A stretch of 39,584 nt of DNA from CAYSND01 sp964642235 (lineage in GTDB: Bacteria; Bacteroidota; Bacteroidia; Bacteroidales; UBA932). Under the pieces are notes generated by a model. The model made no database searches. It saw only the letters and a program-made list of their open reading frames with translations, and had not been told where the DNA came from. Shown piece after piece: positions 32,329 to 39,584 of this stretch (positions are counted from its first letter, which is position 1; the number at the start of each line of letters is the position of its first letter). The DNA lies in contig CAZXOP010000006.1 in the NCBI GenBank assembly GCA_964642235.1, positions 1-39,584 of the forward strand, read 5' to 3'. A program made the translations under genes and the position numbers.

Positions 32329-33645
32329 TTATCTATTTAACAATTTTTCTAATTCTATACTTGCATTTACAAAGTCCAATGTGGCACGAACCAAACTGCT
32401 CTGGGCTGTCACTAAATTAGTACTCGCTGTGGTAACTTCAAGGCTCGAAGAGTGTCCATGTTCGTATTTAAGAGAGATATTATTGAAGACCCTCTCTGTT
32501 ACCTCTAAGTTCTTCTTCTGGGTTTCAAGCCGCTCCAAAGCAGAGGTAAGATTGTATTTTAACTGACGATGCTGAATTTGTAAAGCAGATTCTGTGTCAG
32601 CAAGGGTATTCAACTGCTTTTGATAGGCTATTTTTGCTCTACCCAATGCCTTATACCTGTTACCACTTGAGAAAATAGGGATAGCAATAGAGGCTCCCAC
32701 AAGATTAGGAGGGGTAAAGTTCATAGTGTTGGCACTGCTAAAATACTTCTTGGCATTATACTGATGAAAAACTCTAAAAGAGGGGAGGTAGGCCATACCT
32801 GCCAAATCGACCTGCTTTTTGGTTATCTCGGTACTCTTCCTTAGGAGCTGATATGAGTAGTTATTATCGAGTATAAACTCATCAGATAATAGAGAGACAG
32901 CTCTCCCCGGATTCATTAAATCTTCTAAACTCTGGGTTAAAAGGATCTCGGTGTCTGCATCTAAATTAAGTAGAAGTCGCATAGAGTTATAAATCATCTC
33001 CAAGGATCTTTTTGAAGAGTTTAATGTGGTCTGCATGGTGGCAACTTGAACCATTAGTTGGTCGGCACTTACCTGTTCTGAAACCCCTACCCTGACAGAC
33101 TCCTCTGAGACTTGATGCAGTTTCTGCATACTTACTAAATTCTTTTCGAGTAACTTAACAGTCTCCTCTGAAACCAATGCCGAGTAGTATAATATCTTAA
33201 CTTGGTTAGATATCTCCTGCTCACTCTGTTTCAGACTTATGTCAGCCATCTTCATCGAAATGTTATTGAGTTGAATGGAGATTATTTGTGCCGCACTTAC
33301 TCCTAAAGAGGAGGTTATCCCCAAAGAGCCGTAAGGGGGCATGGCTATCTTCATCCCTCCGAAATTCATTTCATATCCGAGGTAGTTCGCATAGTCCAAA
33401 GAAGCATTTACCTGTGGTAAAAGTGTGGAGATCGCCTCCCATCTACTTGCTTCAGCTTTTTTAATATCCAATGAAGCATTTTGAATGGAACGATTATGCT
33501 CAAGCGCATACTCTTGTGCCTGGCTTAAAGAGAGTGAAATCTTTAAAGAGTCCGGAAGTTGTTGTCCGAAGACTCCTAATGAGAATAGAGGTAAAACTGC
33601 TAAAAGTAATAGGAGTTTTTTGCTCTTTTTTAAATAAAGGTTCAT
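32329..33645 (-). CDS. TolC family outer-membrane efflux channel
   Basis: The 438-aa protein has a signal peptide (about residues 1-28, ending GVFGQ) and two repeated outer-membrane-efflux-protein halves with long helices. Near the start it has LSLSQAQEYALEHNRSIQNA, and each half ends with the family pattern (EVTTASTNLVTAQSSLVRAT near the C-terminus). Three copies form the outer-membrane exit duct for the RND pump. It lies directly downstream of the tetR gene (1 nt gap) and upstream of the adaptor. Confidence 0.93.
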   Translation of the reverse strand: MNLYLKKSKKLLLLLAVLPLFSLGVFGQQLPDSLKISLSLSQAQEYALEHNRSIQNASLDIKKAEASRWEAISTLLPQVNASLDYANYLGYEMNFGGMKIAMPPYGSLGITSSLGVSAAQIISIQLNNISMKMADISLKQSEQEISNQVKILYYSALVSEETVKLLEKNLVSMQKLHQVSEESVRVGVSEQVSADQLMVQVATMQTTLNSSKRSLEMIYNSMRLLLNLDADTEILLTQSLEDLMNPGRAVSLLSDEFILDNNYSYQLLRKSTEITKKQVDLAGMAYLPSFRVFHQYNAKKYFSSANTMNFTPPNLVGASIAIPIFSSGNRYKALGRAKIAYQKQLNTLADTESALQIQHRQLKYNLTSALERLETQKKNLEVTERVFNNISLKYEHGHSSSLEVTTASTNLVTAQSSLVRATLDFVNASIELEKLLNR

Positions 33646-33646
33646 T

Positions 33647-34267
33647 TTATAAATTTTTATGATTTGATTCTAAATATTTATCGATAATTTCTCTCCCTTT
33701 TGCAGATGAGAGACCTCTCAAATAAACAAGTACTGTATTATTAAACAATGTGTTTCTATCGTAGTTATTTTGTATGTCGGGAGAGTTAAGAAGACCTCTT
33801 TTAGTAAAGAGGGAGAAAATTATGGCTTTTAACTCAAGGTCATTAAGGTTATCTATAAAGACACCCTGCTCCCTTCCCTCCTCTAACATCTTTTGCGTGT
33901 TCTCTTTAAGATTCTCCTGAGAACATTTAATTGCCTTTATATATATTTCAGGGTAAAATTTCTTCACCTCATCCAAAAAATTAATATTCATATTAGCCAT
34001 AGCTCGAGACTGTAGCTTATATGACTCCAAAAGAGACTCCAAAACATTATCTGAACCCTCTCTAATCATGTTGTACTCCTCTTTTATCTTTCTATCCATT
34101 TTCAGGATAGAAGCCTCTAAGAGGGCTGATTTATCTCTAAAAAAACGATACAAAGTCTTTTTAGAGACCCCACTTTCAATTGCAATCTCTTCCATTGTAA
34201 CAGACTTACACCCTTTGGATCGGAAGAGTGCAGTCGCATTTTCTAAAATTTTTTCTTCTGTTGTCAT
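33647..34267 (-). CDS. TetR/AcrR family transcriptional regulator
   Basis: The 206-aa protein has the TetR helix-turn-helix at about residues 5-50: ILENATALFRSKGCKSVTME then EIAIESGVSKKTLYRFFRDK. The remaining 150 residues form the helical ligand-binding and dimer domain. It is the first gene of the efflux operon, which is the usual arrangement for a local drug-responsive repressor. The palindrome at 34281-34318, 14 nt upstream of the start, is a good candidate operator and could also affect the divergent kbl gene. Ligand unknown. Confidence 0.92.
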   Translation of the reverse strand: MTTEEKILENATALFRSKGCKSVTMEEIAIESGVSKKTLYRFFRDKSALLEASILKMDRKIKEEYNMIREGSDNVLESLLESYKLQSRAMANMNINFLDEVKKFYPEIYIKAIKCSQENLKENTQKMLEEGREQGVFIDNLNDLELKAIIFSLFTKRGLLNSPDIQNNYDRNTLFNNTVLVYLRGLSSAKGREIIDKYLESNHKNL

Positions 34268-34280
34268 AATTTATAATGCT

Positions 34281-34318
34281 ATTGCGGAAACTAAAAAAGT
34301 TTTTAGAGTTTCCGCAAT
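34281..34318. promoter_or_regulatory. Candidate TetR operator, perfect 12-bp inverted repeat
   Basis: ATTGCGGAAACT (34281-34292) and AGTTTCCGCAAT (34307-34318) are exact reverse complements separated by 14 nt. The spacer overlaps a second palindrome, CTAAAAA-AG-TTTTTAG (34291-34306). It lies between the divergent tetR and kbl genes, 14 nt upstream of tetR, as expected of an autoregulatory operator. A role as a transcribed hairpin is the alternative. Confidence 0.7.
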
Positions 34319-34345
34319 AACTATGCCATTTTATATTACTTTTCA

Positions 34346-34353
34346 TATCTTTG
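34346..34353 (+). promoter_or_regulatory. Putative promoter core for kbl
   Basis: TATCTTTG fits TAnnTTTG and lies 23 nt before the kbl ATG. A TetR protein bound at 34281-34318 would lie just upstream of it. Confidence 0.5.
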
Positions 34354-34376
34354 TAGAAAGTTAATCTATTTTTAAT

Positions 34377-35567
34377 ATGTACGGCAATTTTCAATCATAT
34401 CTCCAAAAGGAGCTTAAAGCCATCGAAGAAGCGGGGCTTTATAAAAAAGAGAGGGTGATAGTATCCCCTCAAAGAGCTAATATTAAAGTTAATACAGGTG
34501 CAGAGGTTCTTAATTTCTGTGCCAATAATTATCTCGGACTCTCCGATAACCAGGAGTTAATCGCCGCTGCCAAAAAAGCACTTGACGATTATGGTTACGG
34601 AATGTCGAGTGTCAGGTTCATCTGTGGCACCGGAGAATTGCATAAGAAATTGGAAGCAAAGATTGCAGAGTTCTTCGGGACAGAGGATAGTATCCTTTAC
34701 GCAGCCTGTTTTGATGCCAACGGAGGGGTTTTCGAACCACTCTTTGATGACAATGATGCCATTATTTCAGACTCCCTGAACCATGCCTCCATTATTGACG
34801 GAGTACGCCTCTGCAAAGCTCAGCGTTACCGCTACGCAAATGCAAATATGGAGGAGCTTGAAAATTGTCTTAAACTCTCTCAAGCGCAGCGTCATAGGAT
34901 TATTGTCACTGATGGGGTCTTTTCAATGGACGGAAATGTGGCTCCTCTCGATAAAATCTACGAACTTGCAAATAAGTACAATGCAATGATAATGGTGGAC
35001 GAATCGCACTCAGCAGGGGTGGTTGGAAGGACAGGAAGGGGAACCACTGAGCAGTTTAACCTTAAGGGGAAAATTGAAATTCTGACAGGTACCCTTGGGA
35101 AAGCCTTCGGAGGTGCTATCGGAGGGTTTACCACAGGGAAGAAAGAGATTATCTCAATGCTTCGCCAGAGATCACGTCCTTACCTCTTCTCTAACTCCAT
35201 CCCTCCGTTGGTTGCAGCAGCGGGGATTAGAATGTTCGATATGATGTCTGAGACCAATACTCTCCAAGATAAACTACATGATAATACTAAATACTTTGTA
35301 GAGAAGATGTTGGCAGCAGGTTTTGATATTAAACCGACTCAGTCAGCGATTTGTGCTGTTATGCTTTATGATGCTAAACTCTCACAAGAGATGGCAGCCA
35401 GACTCCTCGACGAGGGGATTTATGTGGTCGGTTTCTACTACCCTGTCGTACCGAAAGACTTGGCGAGAATCCGCGTCCAAATCTCCGCCGGACACGAAAT
35501 AGAGCACCTTGACAGATGTATCGCCGCCTTTACCAAAATAGGAAAAGAGCTTGGGGTGCTGAAATAA
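34377..35567 (+). CDS. kbl: 2-amino-3-ketobutyrate CoA ligase (glycine C-acetyltransferase)
   Basis: The 396-aa PLP-dependent alpha-oxoamine synthase has CANNYLGLSDNQ at about residues 48-59, then VDESHSAGVVGRTGRG and GTLGKAFGGAIGG with Lys242 as the PLP-binding lysine. It cleaves 2-amino-3-oxobutyrate with CoA to glycine and acetyl-CoA in threonine breakdown. Length and sequence fit Kbl better than biotin BioF or serine palmitoyltransferase, but those relatives are close. The usual partner, threonine dehydrogenase, is not next to it. The fucosidase gene follows 8 nt later. Confidence 0.88.
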   Translation: MYGNFQSYLQKELKAIEEAGLYKKERVIVSPQRANIKVNTGAEVLNFCANNYLGLSDNQELIAAAKKALDDYGYGMSSVRFICGTGELHKKLEAKIAEFFGTEDSILYAACFDANGGVFEPLFDDNDAIISDSLNHASIIDGVRLCKAQRYRYANANMEELENCLKLSQAQRHRIIVTDGVFSMDGNVAPLDKIYELANKYNAMIMVDESHSAGVVGRTGRGTTEQFNLKGKIEILTGTLGKAFGGAIGGFTTGKKEIISMLRQRSRPYLFSNSIPPLVAAAGIRMFDMMSETNTLQDKLHDNTKYFVEKMLAAGFDIKPTQSAICAVMLYDAKLSQEMAARLLDEGIYVVGFYYPVVPKDLARIRVQISAGHEIEHLDRCIAAFTKIGKELGVLK

Positions 35568-35575
35568 ATCTAATT

Positions 35576-37456
35576 ATGAAGCGTCTATTACTGCTCATTA
35601 TTTTGGCTCTTACTTTTATCCCTTTAAAAGGGGGTGTTCCTGAAAGTGAAAGGAGCTGGGAGGGGGATAAATTCTCTCTGTTTATTCATTGGGGACTCTA
35701 CTCGGAGCTTGGAGGGGTATGGGACGGAAAGCGTATTGAGCGCGGATATAGCGAGCAAATCCAATCTTTTGCAGGTATCTGGAGCGACTATTATGAAAAG
35801 GTGGCTGCCGGATTTAACCCTGTAAAATGGAGTGCCGACAGTATAGTATTAATGGCAAAGAGTGCGGGAATGAGGTCTGTGGTCTTTACTTCAAAGCATC
35901 ATGATGGGTTTTCAATGTACCATACCCGACACTCTAAGTTTAATATAGTGGATGCCACCCCTTTTGGTCGTGACCCGATGAAAGAACTCTCAGCAGCATG
36001 CGCTAAATATGGTCTGAATTTCGGTGTCTATTTCTCGCTTATCGATTGGCATTTCCCTGCGGCTTACCCCACTTCAAGTCATAATGCCGACCCTGTCACC
36101 CCTGAACACCATCGTTTTAATATGATGCAAGTGGAAGAAATCCTAACCCAATACGGCTCTGTTTCAGAACTTTGGTTCGATATGGGTTCCCTTACCCCGG
36201 AACAGAGTGCAGAACTTCGCGCCCTCGTAAAACGCCTTCAACCCTCCTGCATGATTAGCGGAAGGCTTGGAAACAATTGCGGAGATTTTGCAGTTATGGC
36301 AGATAATGAAATTCCCGATTATAAAATCGCCACCCCTTGGCAGACAGCAGCCTCGATGTTCCCTGAGACTTGGGGGTACCGCTCTTGGCAGATTCGCGGA
36401 GATCTCAATGACAAGGTTAATGAGAAGATTCAGAGTCTTGTATCAGTAGTGGCAAAGGGGGGGAATTACCTCCTTAATATAGGTCCTCGCGGAGATGGTT
36501 CGGTAGTGGAGTTTGAGGCAGCGGTTCTCTCTAAAATGGGAGAGTGGTTAAAAAAATATGGTAAAGCCATTTATGGAACCTCGCCCGTCGCAGAGACTCA
36601 CTCCCCTGCATGGGGAGAGGTTACAGTCGGAAAGAGCTCCCTCTTTCTATTTATTAATTCGCTCCCTCTTGATAGAAAAATTACTCTCCCTGCCTTTCGT
36701 GGTAAAATAGAAAAGGTTACAGTTTTAGGGAGCGAAACGAAACTAAAAGTCAATAAGGGAGGTATTGTTATCCCTGCTGAAATAAAACCTGACTGCGGTT
36801 ATATAGTGGTAGAAGTTACCTTTAAAGGAAATTTCGAGATTCTGCCTCCAAAAGAGGCTGCCCCGATAAATGCCTTTTTCTCTCTCGATTATTACCGAAG
36901 TGCCCGTGAAATAGTGGGTTATGAATGGTACCACCCCGTTAAAAAAGGGGACTTGCTCCCTGTGAGGCTCTTTGCTGACCCATCAGCCAATAAGAGCACC
37001 ACCAAACTTTTTATTGAAGGGAAGCATTGTCCTATAACCCCTGAAATGGTGCGGAAAGTCCCTCTCCAAAATGACCCAAAAGGGATTGAGTACTCCCCCT
37101 CTTCAGACTCTTTTACAGTACTTCCAAACTCATATAGCAGATTCGTTAATAATATCACCTCTGAAACTGAGCAGGAGCTCCTATGTGAAGTAAGCATAAG
37201 CGATTTTCTAGTTATTAAACTCAATGGGGAGACTCTACTTAAAAAGGTCTATCTGAGAGAGAGCAACCCCCCTGAGGAAGGACAGCCAAAGAGAGAACTA
37301 ATCCCGATAAAATTAAAGAAAGGGGAAAACAGCATCGAAATAACCCTATATAACAGATATAGTAGTCGCCTACATTACTACTTCTCACTCGCTCCCGAGC
37401 AGGCTTGCTATTATATACTCTCCCAAGGTGGCTCCTCCGGCAAAGTGCTTTATTAA
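35576..37456 (+). CDS. GH29 alpha-L-fucosidase
   Basis: I place the start at ATG 35576-35578 (626 aa); it leaves a clean signal peptide (MKRLLLLIILALTFIPLKGG), while the longer frame lies inside kbl. The catalytic barrel (residues about 25-335) has FSLFIHWGLYSELGGVWDGK, TSKHHDGFSMYHTRHSKFN, SELWFDMGS with Asp202 as the probable nucleophile, and GGNYLLNIGPRGDG. It removes alpha-L-fucose from glycans. The extra C-terminal region of about 250 residues looks beta-rich and contains two or more small domains, possibly carbohydrate-binding. There are no SusC/SusD genes or other glycoside hydrolases next to it. Confidence 0.9.
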   Translation: MKRLLLLIILALTFIPLKGGVPESERSWEGDKFSLFIHWGLYSELGGVWDGKRIERGYSEQIQSFAGIWSDYYEKVAAGFNPVKWSADSIVLMAKSAGMRSVVFTSKHHDGFSMYHTRHSKFNIVDATPFGRDPMKELSAACAKYGLNFGVYFSLIDWHFPAAYPTSSHNADPVTPEHHRFNMMQVEEILTQYGSVSELWFDMGSLTPEQSAELRALVKRLQPSCMISGRLGNNCGDFAVMADNEIPDYKIATPWQTAASMFPETWGYRSWQIRGDLNDKVNEKIQSLVSVVAKGGNYLLNIGPRGDGSVVEFEAAVLSKMGEWLKKYGKAIYGTSPVAETHSPAWGEVTVGKSSLFLFINSLPLDRKITLPAFRGKIEKVTVLGSETKLKVNKGGIVIPAEIKPDCGYIVVEVTFKGNFEILPPKEAAPINAFFSLDYYRSAREIVGYEWYHPVKKGDLLPVRLFADPSANKSTTKLFIEGKHCPITPEMVRKVPLQNDPKGIEYSPSSDSFTVLPNSYSRFVNNITSETEQELLCEVSISDFLVIKLNGETLLKKVYLRESNPPEEGQPKRELIPIKLKKGENSIEITLYNRYSSRLHYYFSLAPEQACYYILSQGGSSGKVLY

Positions 37457-37503
37457 CCTTTCGTACACCATCTCAACCACCAGAAGAGGTGTGTAAACAA
37501 AAA

Positions 37504-37527
37504 AGGGCTTGGAAAACTCCAAACCCT
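37504..37527 (-). terminator. Intrinsic terminator for rpsB-tsf, probably bidirectional
   Basis: AGGGCTTGGA (37504-37513) pairs with TCCAAACCCT (37518-37527) with one C-A mismatch around a 4-nt loop. On the minus strand it is followed by a run of T, so it mainly serves tsf. It could also stop the fucosidase transcript. Confidence 0.75.
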
Positions 37528-37557
37528 CTTTATAGTGTCTATAAGTAATTTAAGGAC

Positions 37558-38382
37558 TTAGTCAGTTAGACTGAATCTGTAAAATCCTGTAACTGTGGCT
37601 CCGGGGGCTACTCTCTTTAAGTAGTCGGCTACGGAGATTTTACCCTCTTTTACAAACTCCTGATCTAAAAGTGTCTGCTCTTTGAAGAACTTATTAAGTT
37701 TACCTTCAGCGATTTTCTCAACCATATTTTCAGGCTTACCCTCCATTAGAATCTGCTCACGATAGATTAACATCTCTTTATCGATAGTAGCTTGAGGACA
37801 GTCATTACGACTTACGGAAACAGGGTTCATGGCAGTGATTTGCATTGCAATATCTTTTCCAACTTCCGTAGGAACCTCTTTATTAAAACCTACAATCGTA
37901 GAAACTTTACCTGTCATGTGGTTATAAAGAGCCACATAGGGAGCCTCTAATTTATAGTAGCAAGCCAAAGCATGTTTTTCGCCACTCTTTCCGGTCTGCT
38001 GAATTAAAGCCTCTTCAATATTCTGATCACCTATTTTGGTAGCAGCAAGAGCCTCTTTATCAACTGGGAAGGAGGTAAGAGCTATTTCAGCTATCCCTTC
38101 TGCCAACTCTTTAAAATCAGCATTGTTAGCGACAAAGTCAGTTTCACAACCAAGAGAAACAAGAACCCCTTTGGTGTTATCCTTATTGGCTTTTGCTATA
38201 ACAGCACCTTCTGAGGTCTCACGGTCAGCGCGTTTTGCAGCAACCAATTTACCTCTTTCTCTAATAAGTTCCTGAGCTCTTTCAAAATCTCCATCAGCCT
38301 CTACGAGAGCTTTCTTGCAGTCCATCATCCCTGCACCAGTCATTTTGCGAAGCTTCGCAACATCAACAGCTTTAATTTCCAT
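37558..38382 (-). CDS. tsf: Translation elongation factor Ts
   Basis: The 274-aa protein has the N-terminal UBA-like domain (VAKLRKMTGAGMMDCKKALV) and the following GCETDFVANNADFKELAEG motif, with a normal C-terminal core ending in FYRFSLTD. It exchanges GDP for GTP on EF-Tu. It lies 19 nt downstream of rpsB, the standard bacterial pair, and its transcript ends at the terminator 37504-37527. Confidence 0.98.
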   Translation of the reverse strand: MEIKAVDVAKLRKMTGAGMMDCKKALVEADGDFERAQELIRERGKLVAAKRADRETSEGAVIAKANKDNTKGVLVSLGCETDFVANNADFKELAEGIAEIALTSFPVDKEALAATKIGDQNIEEALIQQTGKSGEKHALACYYKLEAPYVALYNHMTGKVSTIVGFNKEVPTEVGKDIAMQITAMNPVSVSRNDCPQATIDKEMLIYREQILMEGKPENMVEKIAEGKLNKFFKEQTLLDQEFVKEGKISVADYLKRVAPGATVTGFYRFSLTD

Positions 38383-38401
38383 TGTTTTACTTAAATTTTA
38401 A

Positions 38402-39325
38402 TTATTCTTTTACTTCAGCAGCGGGTTCAACTTCAGCTTCAGCCTTAGGTTCTTCCTTTTTGGGAGCACTCTTCTTTGCCGGAGCCTTTTTTTCTGCCTC
38501 TACTGATTCTTCTTGTACGGGTGCTTCAGCTTCTGCTTCAGCAGCTGCCTCTTTGGGAGCACCTTTACGAGGTCTAATCTTCTTTCCTGAAGGAGAAACC
38601 TCTTCCCCTTTCTCTTCACCTTCTTTCTCTCTTTCGAGTTTCCTCTCATCGAGACCCTCTTTCATCGCACCACAAAGCACTTTTAATATAAGTGATATGG
38701 ATTTAGCAGCGTCATCGTTGGCAGGAATTACATAATCAATAGGTGCCGGATCACAGCAAGTATCGACTATGGCGATTACAGGAATATTGAGGCGGTTTGC
38801 CTCTTTTACAGCGTTCATCTCCTTCTGAACATCGACTACGAATAGGGCAGAAGGGAGTCTGTTGAGATCAGCTATAGAACCGAGGTTCTTTTCAAGCTTA
38901 GCTCTCTGACGAGTAACTTGTAAACGCTCACGTTTTGCAAGGGTTTCAAAAGTTCCGTCAGCTATCATTTTATCAATGGTGTTCATCTTCTTAACCGCCT
39001 TACGAATAGTAGGGAAGTTAGTCAACATTCCACCGGGCCATCTTTCAGTTACATAAGGCATATTGACAGATTGAGCGTATTCGGCAACAATGTCTTTAGC
39101 CTGTTTTTTGGTGGCAACAAAAAGAACTCTGCGACCTGCACGGGCAAGTTGCTTCATCACATTTGCAGCCTCATCTATTTTAATAACAGTCTTATGCAAG
39201 TCTATGATATGAATCCCGTTCTTCTCCATGAAGATATAGGGAGCCATTTTAGGGTTCCACTTTCTTTTCATGTGTCCGAAGTGGCAACCTGCATCTAATA
39301 ATTCTTGGAAATTTGTTCTAGGCAT
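38402..39325 (-). CDS. rpsB: 30S ribosomal protein S2
   Basis: The 307-aa protein begins with the S2 core: NFQELLDAGCHFGHMKRKWN, then PKMAPYIFMEKNGIHIIDLH, TERWPGGMLTNFPTIRK and VIAIVDTCCDPAPIDYVIPA. The core ends at about residue 230; the remaining 75 residues are a low-complexity Ala/Glu/Lys tail (APKKEEPKAEAEVEPAAEVK), a longer extension than in E. coli but of the kind seen in Bacteroidetes S2. A hairpin in the leader at 39383-39406 may be a regulatory site. Confidence 0.97.
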   Translation of the reverse strand: MPRTNFQELLDAGCHFGHMKRKWNPKMAPYIFMEKNGIHIIDLHKTVIKIDEAANVMKQLARAGRRVLFVATKKQAKDIVAEYAQSVNMPYVTERWPGGMLTNFPTIRKAVKKMNTIDKMIADGTFETLAKRERLQVTRQRAKLEKNLGSIADLNRLPSALFVVDVQKEMNAVKEANRLNIPVIAIVDTCCDPAPIDYVIPANDDAAKSISLILKVLCGAMKEGLDERKLEREKEGEEKGEEVSPSGKKIRPRKGAPKEAAAEAEAEAPVQEESVEAEKKAPAKKSAPKKEEPKAEAEVEPAAEVKE

Positions 39326-39382
39326 TTTTTAAATGTTTTTTAATTTGTTTTGTCTCTTTTTTAGAGTCTCATTGTTAATTTC

Positions 39383-39406
39383 GGAGTAGCGACCTGGTCG
39401 GTCTCC
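39383..39406 (-). promoter_or_regulatory. Candidate structured leader of rpsB
   Basis: On the minus strand GGAG-AC-CGAC-CAG-GTCG-CTA-CTCC can fold as two four-bp stems with an internal loop, about 57 nt upstream of the rpsB start. Ribosomal protein operons are often autoregulated through such leaders. With one copy there is no covariation to prove it. Confidence 0.35.
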
Positions 39407-39492
39407 TAAATTTTTCGCAGTGGAACAAACTCTCGGTAGCCAAAAAGGATCCTAAAGTTTTGATACTCACACTGTGCAATTTTGACAAAAAT

Positions 39493-39584
39493 TTAGCGTT
39501 TGCTGAATTGGAAGCGTCTGCGTGCACCAGGCTGTCCAGGTTTTTTCCTTTCAACTTCGCGGGCATCACGGGTAAGAAATCCAT
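39493..39584 (-). CDS. rpsI: 30S ribosomal protein S9, C-terminal end only
   Basis: The minus strand from the window edge to the TAA at 39493-39495 encodes GFLTRDAREVERKKPGQPGA followed by RRRFQFSKR, the diagnostic C-terminus of S9, including the basic tail ending in SKR that reaches the ribosomal P site. The 5' part lies outside the window. Position immediately upstream of rpsB-tsf matches the Bacteroidetes order rplM-rpsI-rpsB-tsf. An overlapping frame that starts with ATG at 39584 is a shadow. Confidence 0.95.
   Translation of the reverse strand, partial: GFLTRDAREVERKKPGQPGARRRFQFSKR

Noticed and set aside
35516..35575. Longer fucosidase start inside kbl
   Set aside because: The ATG at 35576 gives a clean signal peptide directly after the kbl stop; the extension is charged and overlaps kbl coding sequence.
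39375..39584. 69-aa open frame starting at the window edge on the minus strand
   Set aside because: The neighbouring frame encodes the unmistakable S9 C-terminus (GFLTRDAREVERKK...FSKR), so this frame is a shadow of rpsI plus the leader.

Overview
The window looks like a chromosomal segment of a Bacteroidota bacterium, most likely order Bacteroidales; the family cannot be fixed. Supporting evidence: a GldH lipoprotein, a bifunctional DAHP synthase/chorismate mutase, a b558-type SdhC, a fimbrillin-like lipoprotein with a FISUMP-type C-terminus, DUF3109 and the long-tailed S2 protein. Sequences matching the Bacteroidetes promoter core TAnnTTTG lie upstream of many genes. The DNA is AT-rich. Most genes are ordinary and tightly packed. 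I saw no rRNA, tRNA, transposase, integrase or phage gene.

Layout. 1-682 (-): truncated SAM methyltransferase, divergent from 775-5717 (+), a compact group pgk / bile-acid:Na+ symporter-like transporter / PlsC-like acyltransferase / Omp85-like barrel. 5714-8077 (-): pyrH, frr, DAHP synthase-chorismate mutase. 8172-8852 (+): sdhC without sdhA or sdhB. 8853-10598: 1.75 kb without a credible gene, filled with several families of inverted and tandem repeats. 10599-12631 (-): hemW and a membrane-anchored coiled-coil protein. 12743-13456 (+): a small membrane protein and a DUF2007 protein. 13548-15276 (-): fimbrillin/FISUMP lipoprotein preceded by an untracked 51-codon ORF. 15384-18769 (-): DUF3109 protein and an M16-like protein that lacks its zinc motif. 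18896-25100 (+): TPR protein, U32 protein, DNA polymerase III delta', RicT-like PSP1 protein, GldH, TrmB. 25095-27717 (-): polyprenyl synthase, then two outer-membrane barrels around a thioredoxin. 27820-34267 (-): efflux operon tetR-tolC-adaptor-RND pump plus a small PII-like gene. 34377-37456 (+): 2-amino-3-ketobutyrate CoA ligase and a GH29 fucosidase. 37558-39584 (-): tsf, rpsB and the 3' end of rpsI.

How the genes work together. The translation genes (rpsI, rpsB, tsf, frr, trmB) and pyrH are housekeeping. TolC, adaptor and RND pump should form one tripartite efflux machine, with the TetR protein as local regulator and the PII-like protein as a possible sensor. holB, ricT, gldH and trmB overlap or nearly touch and are probably co-expressed.

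The part least explained by known genes is 8853-10598. It holds at least five unrelated repeat families: a 93-nt tandem array, a pair of 93-nt elements with 11-13 bp inverted ends, a pair of about 102-nt near-identical elements whose central hairpin shows a compensatory base change, an 18-bp-stem element, and simpler hairpins. It sits between convergent genes, exactly where sdhA and sdhB would normally follow sdhC. All repeat and promoter calls were made by eye.
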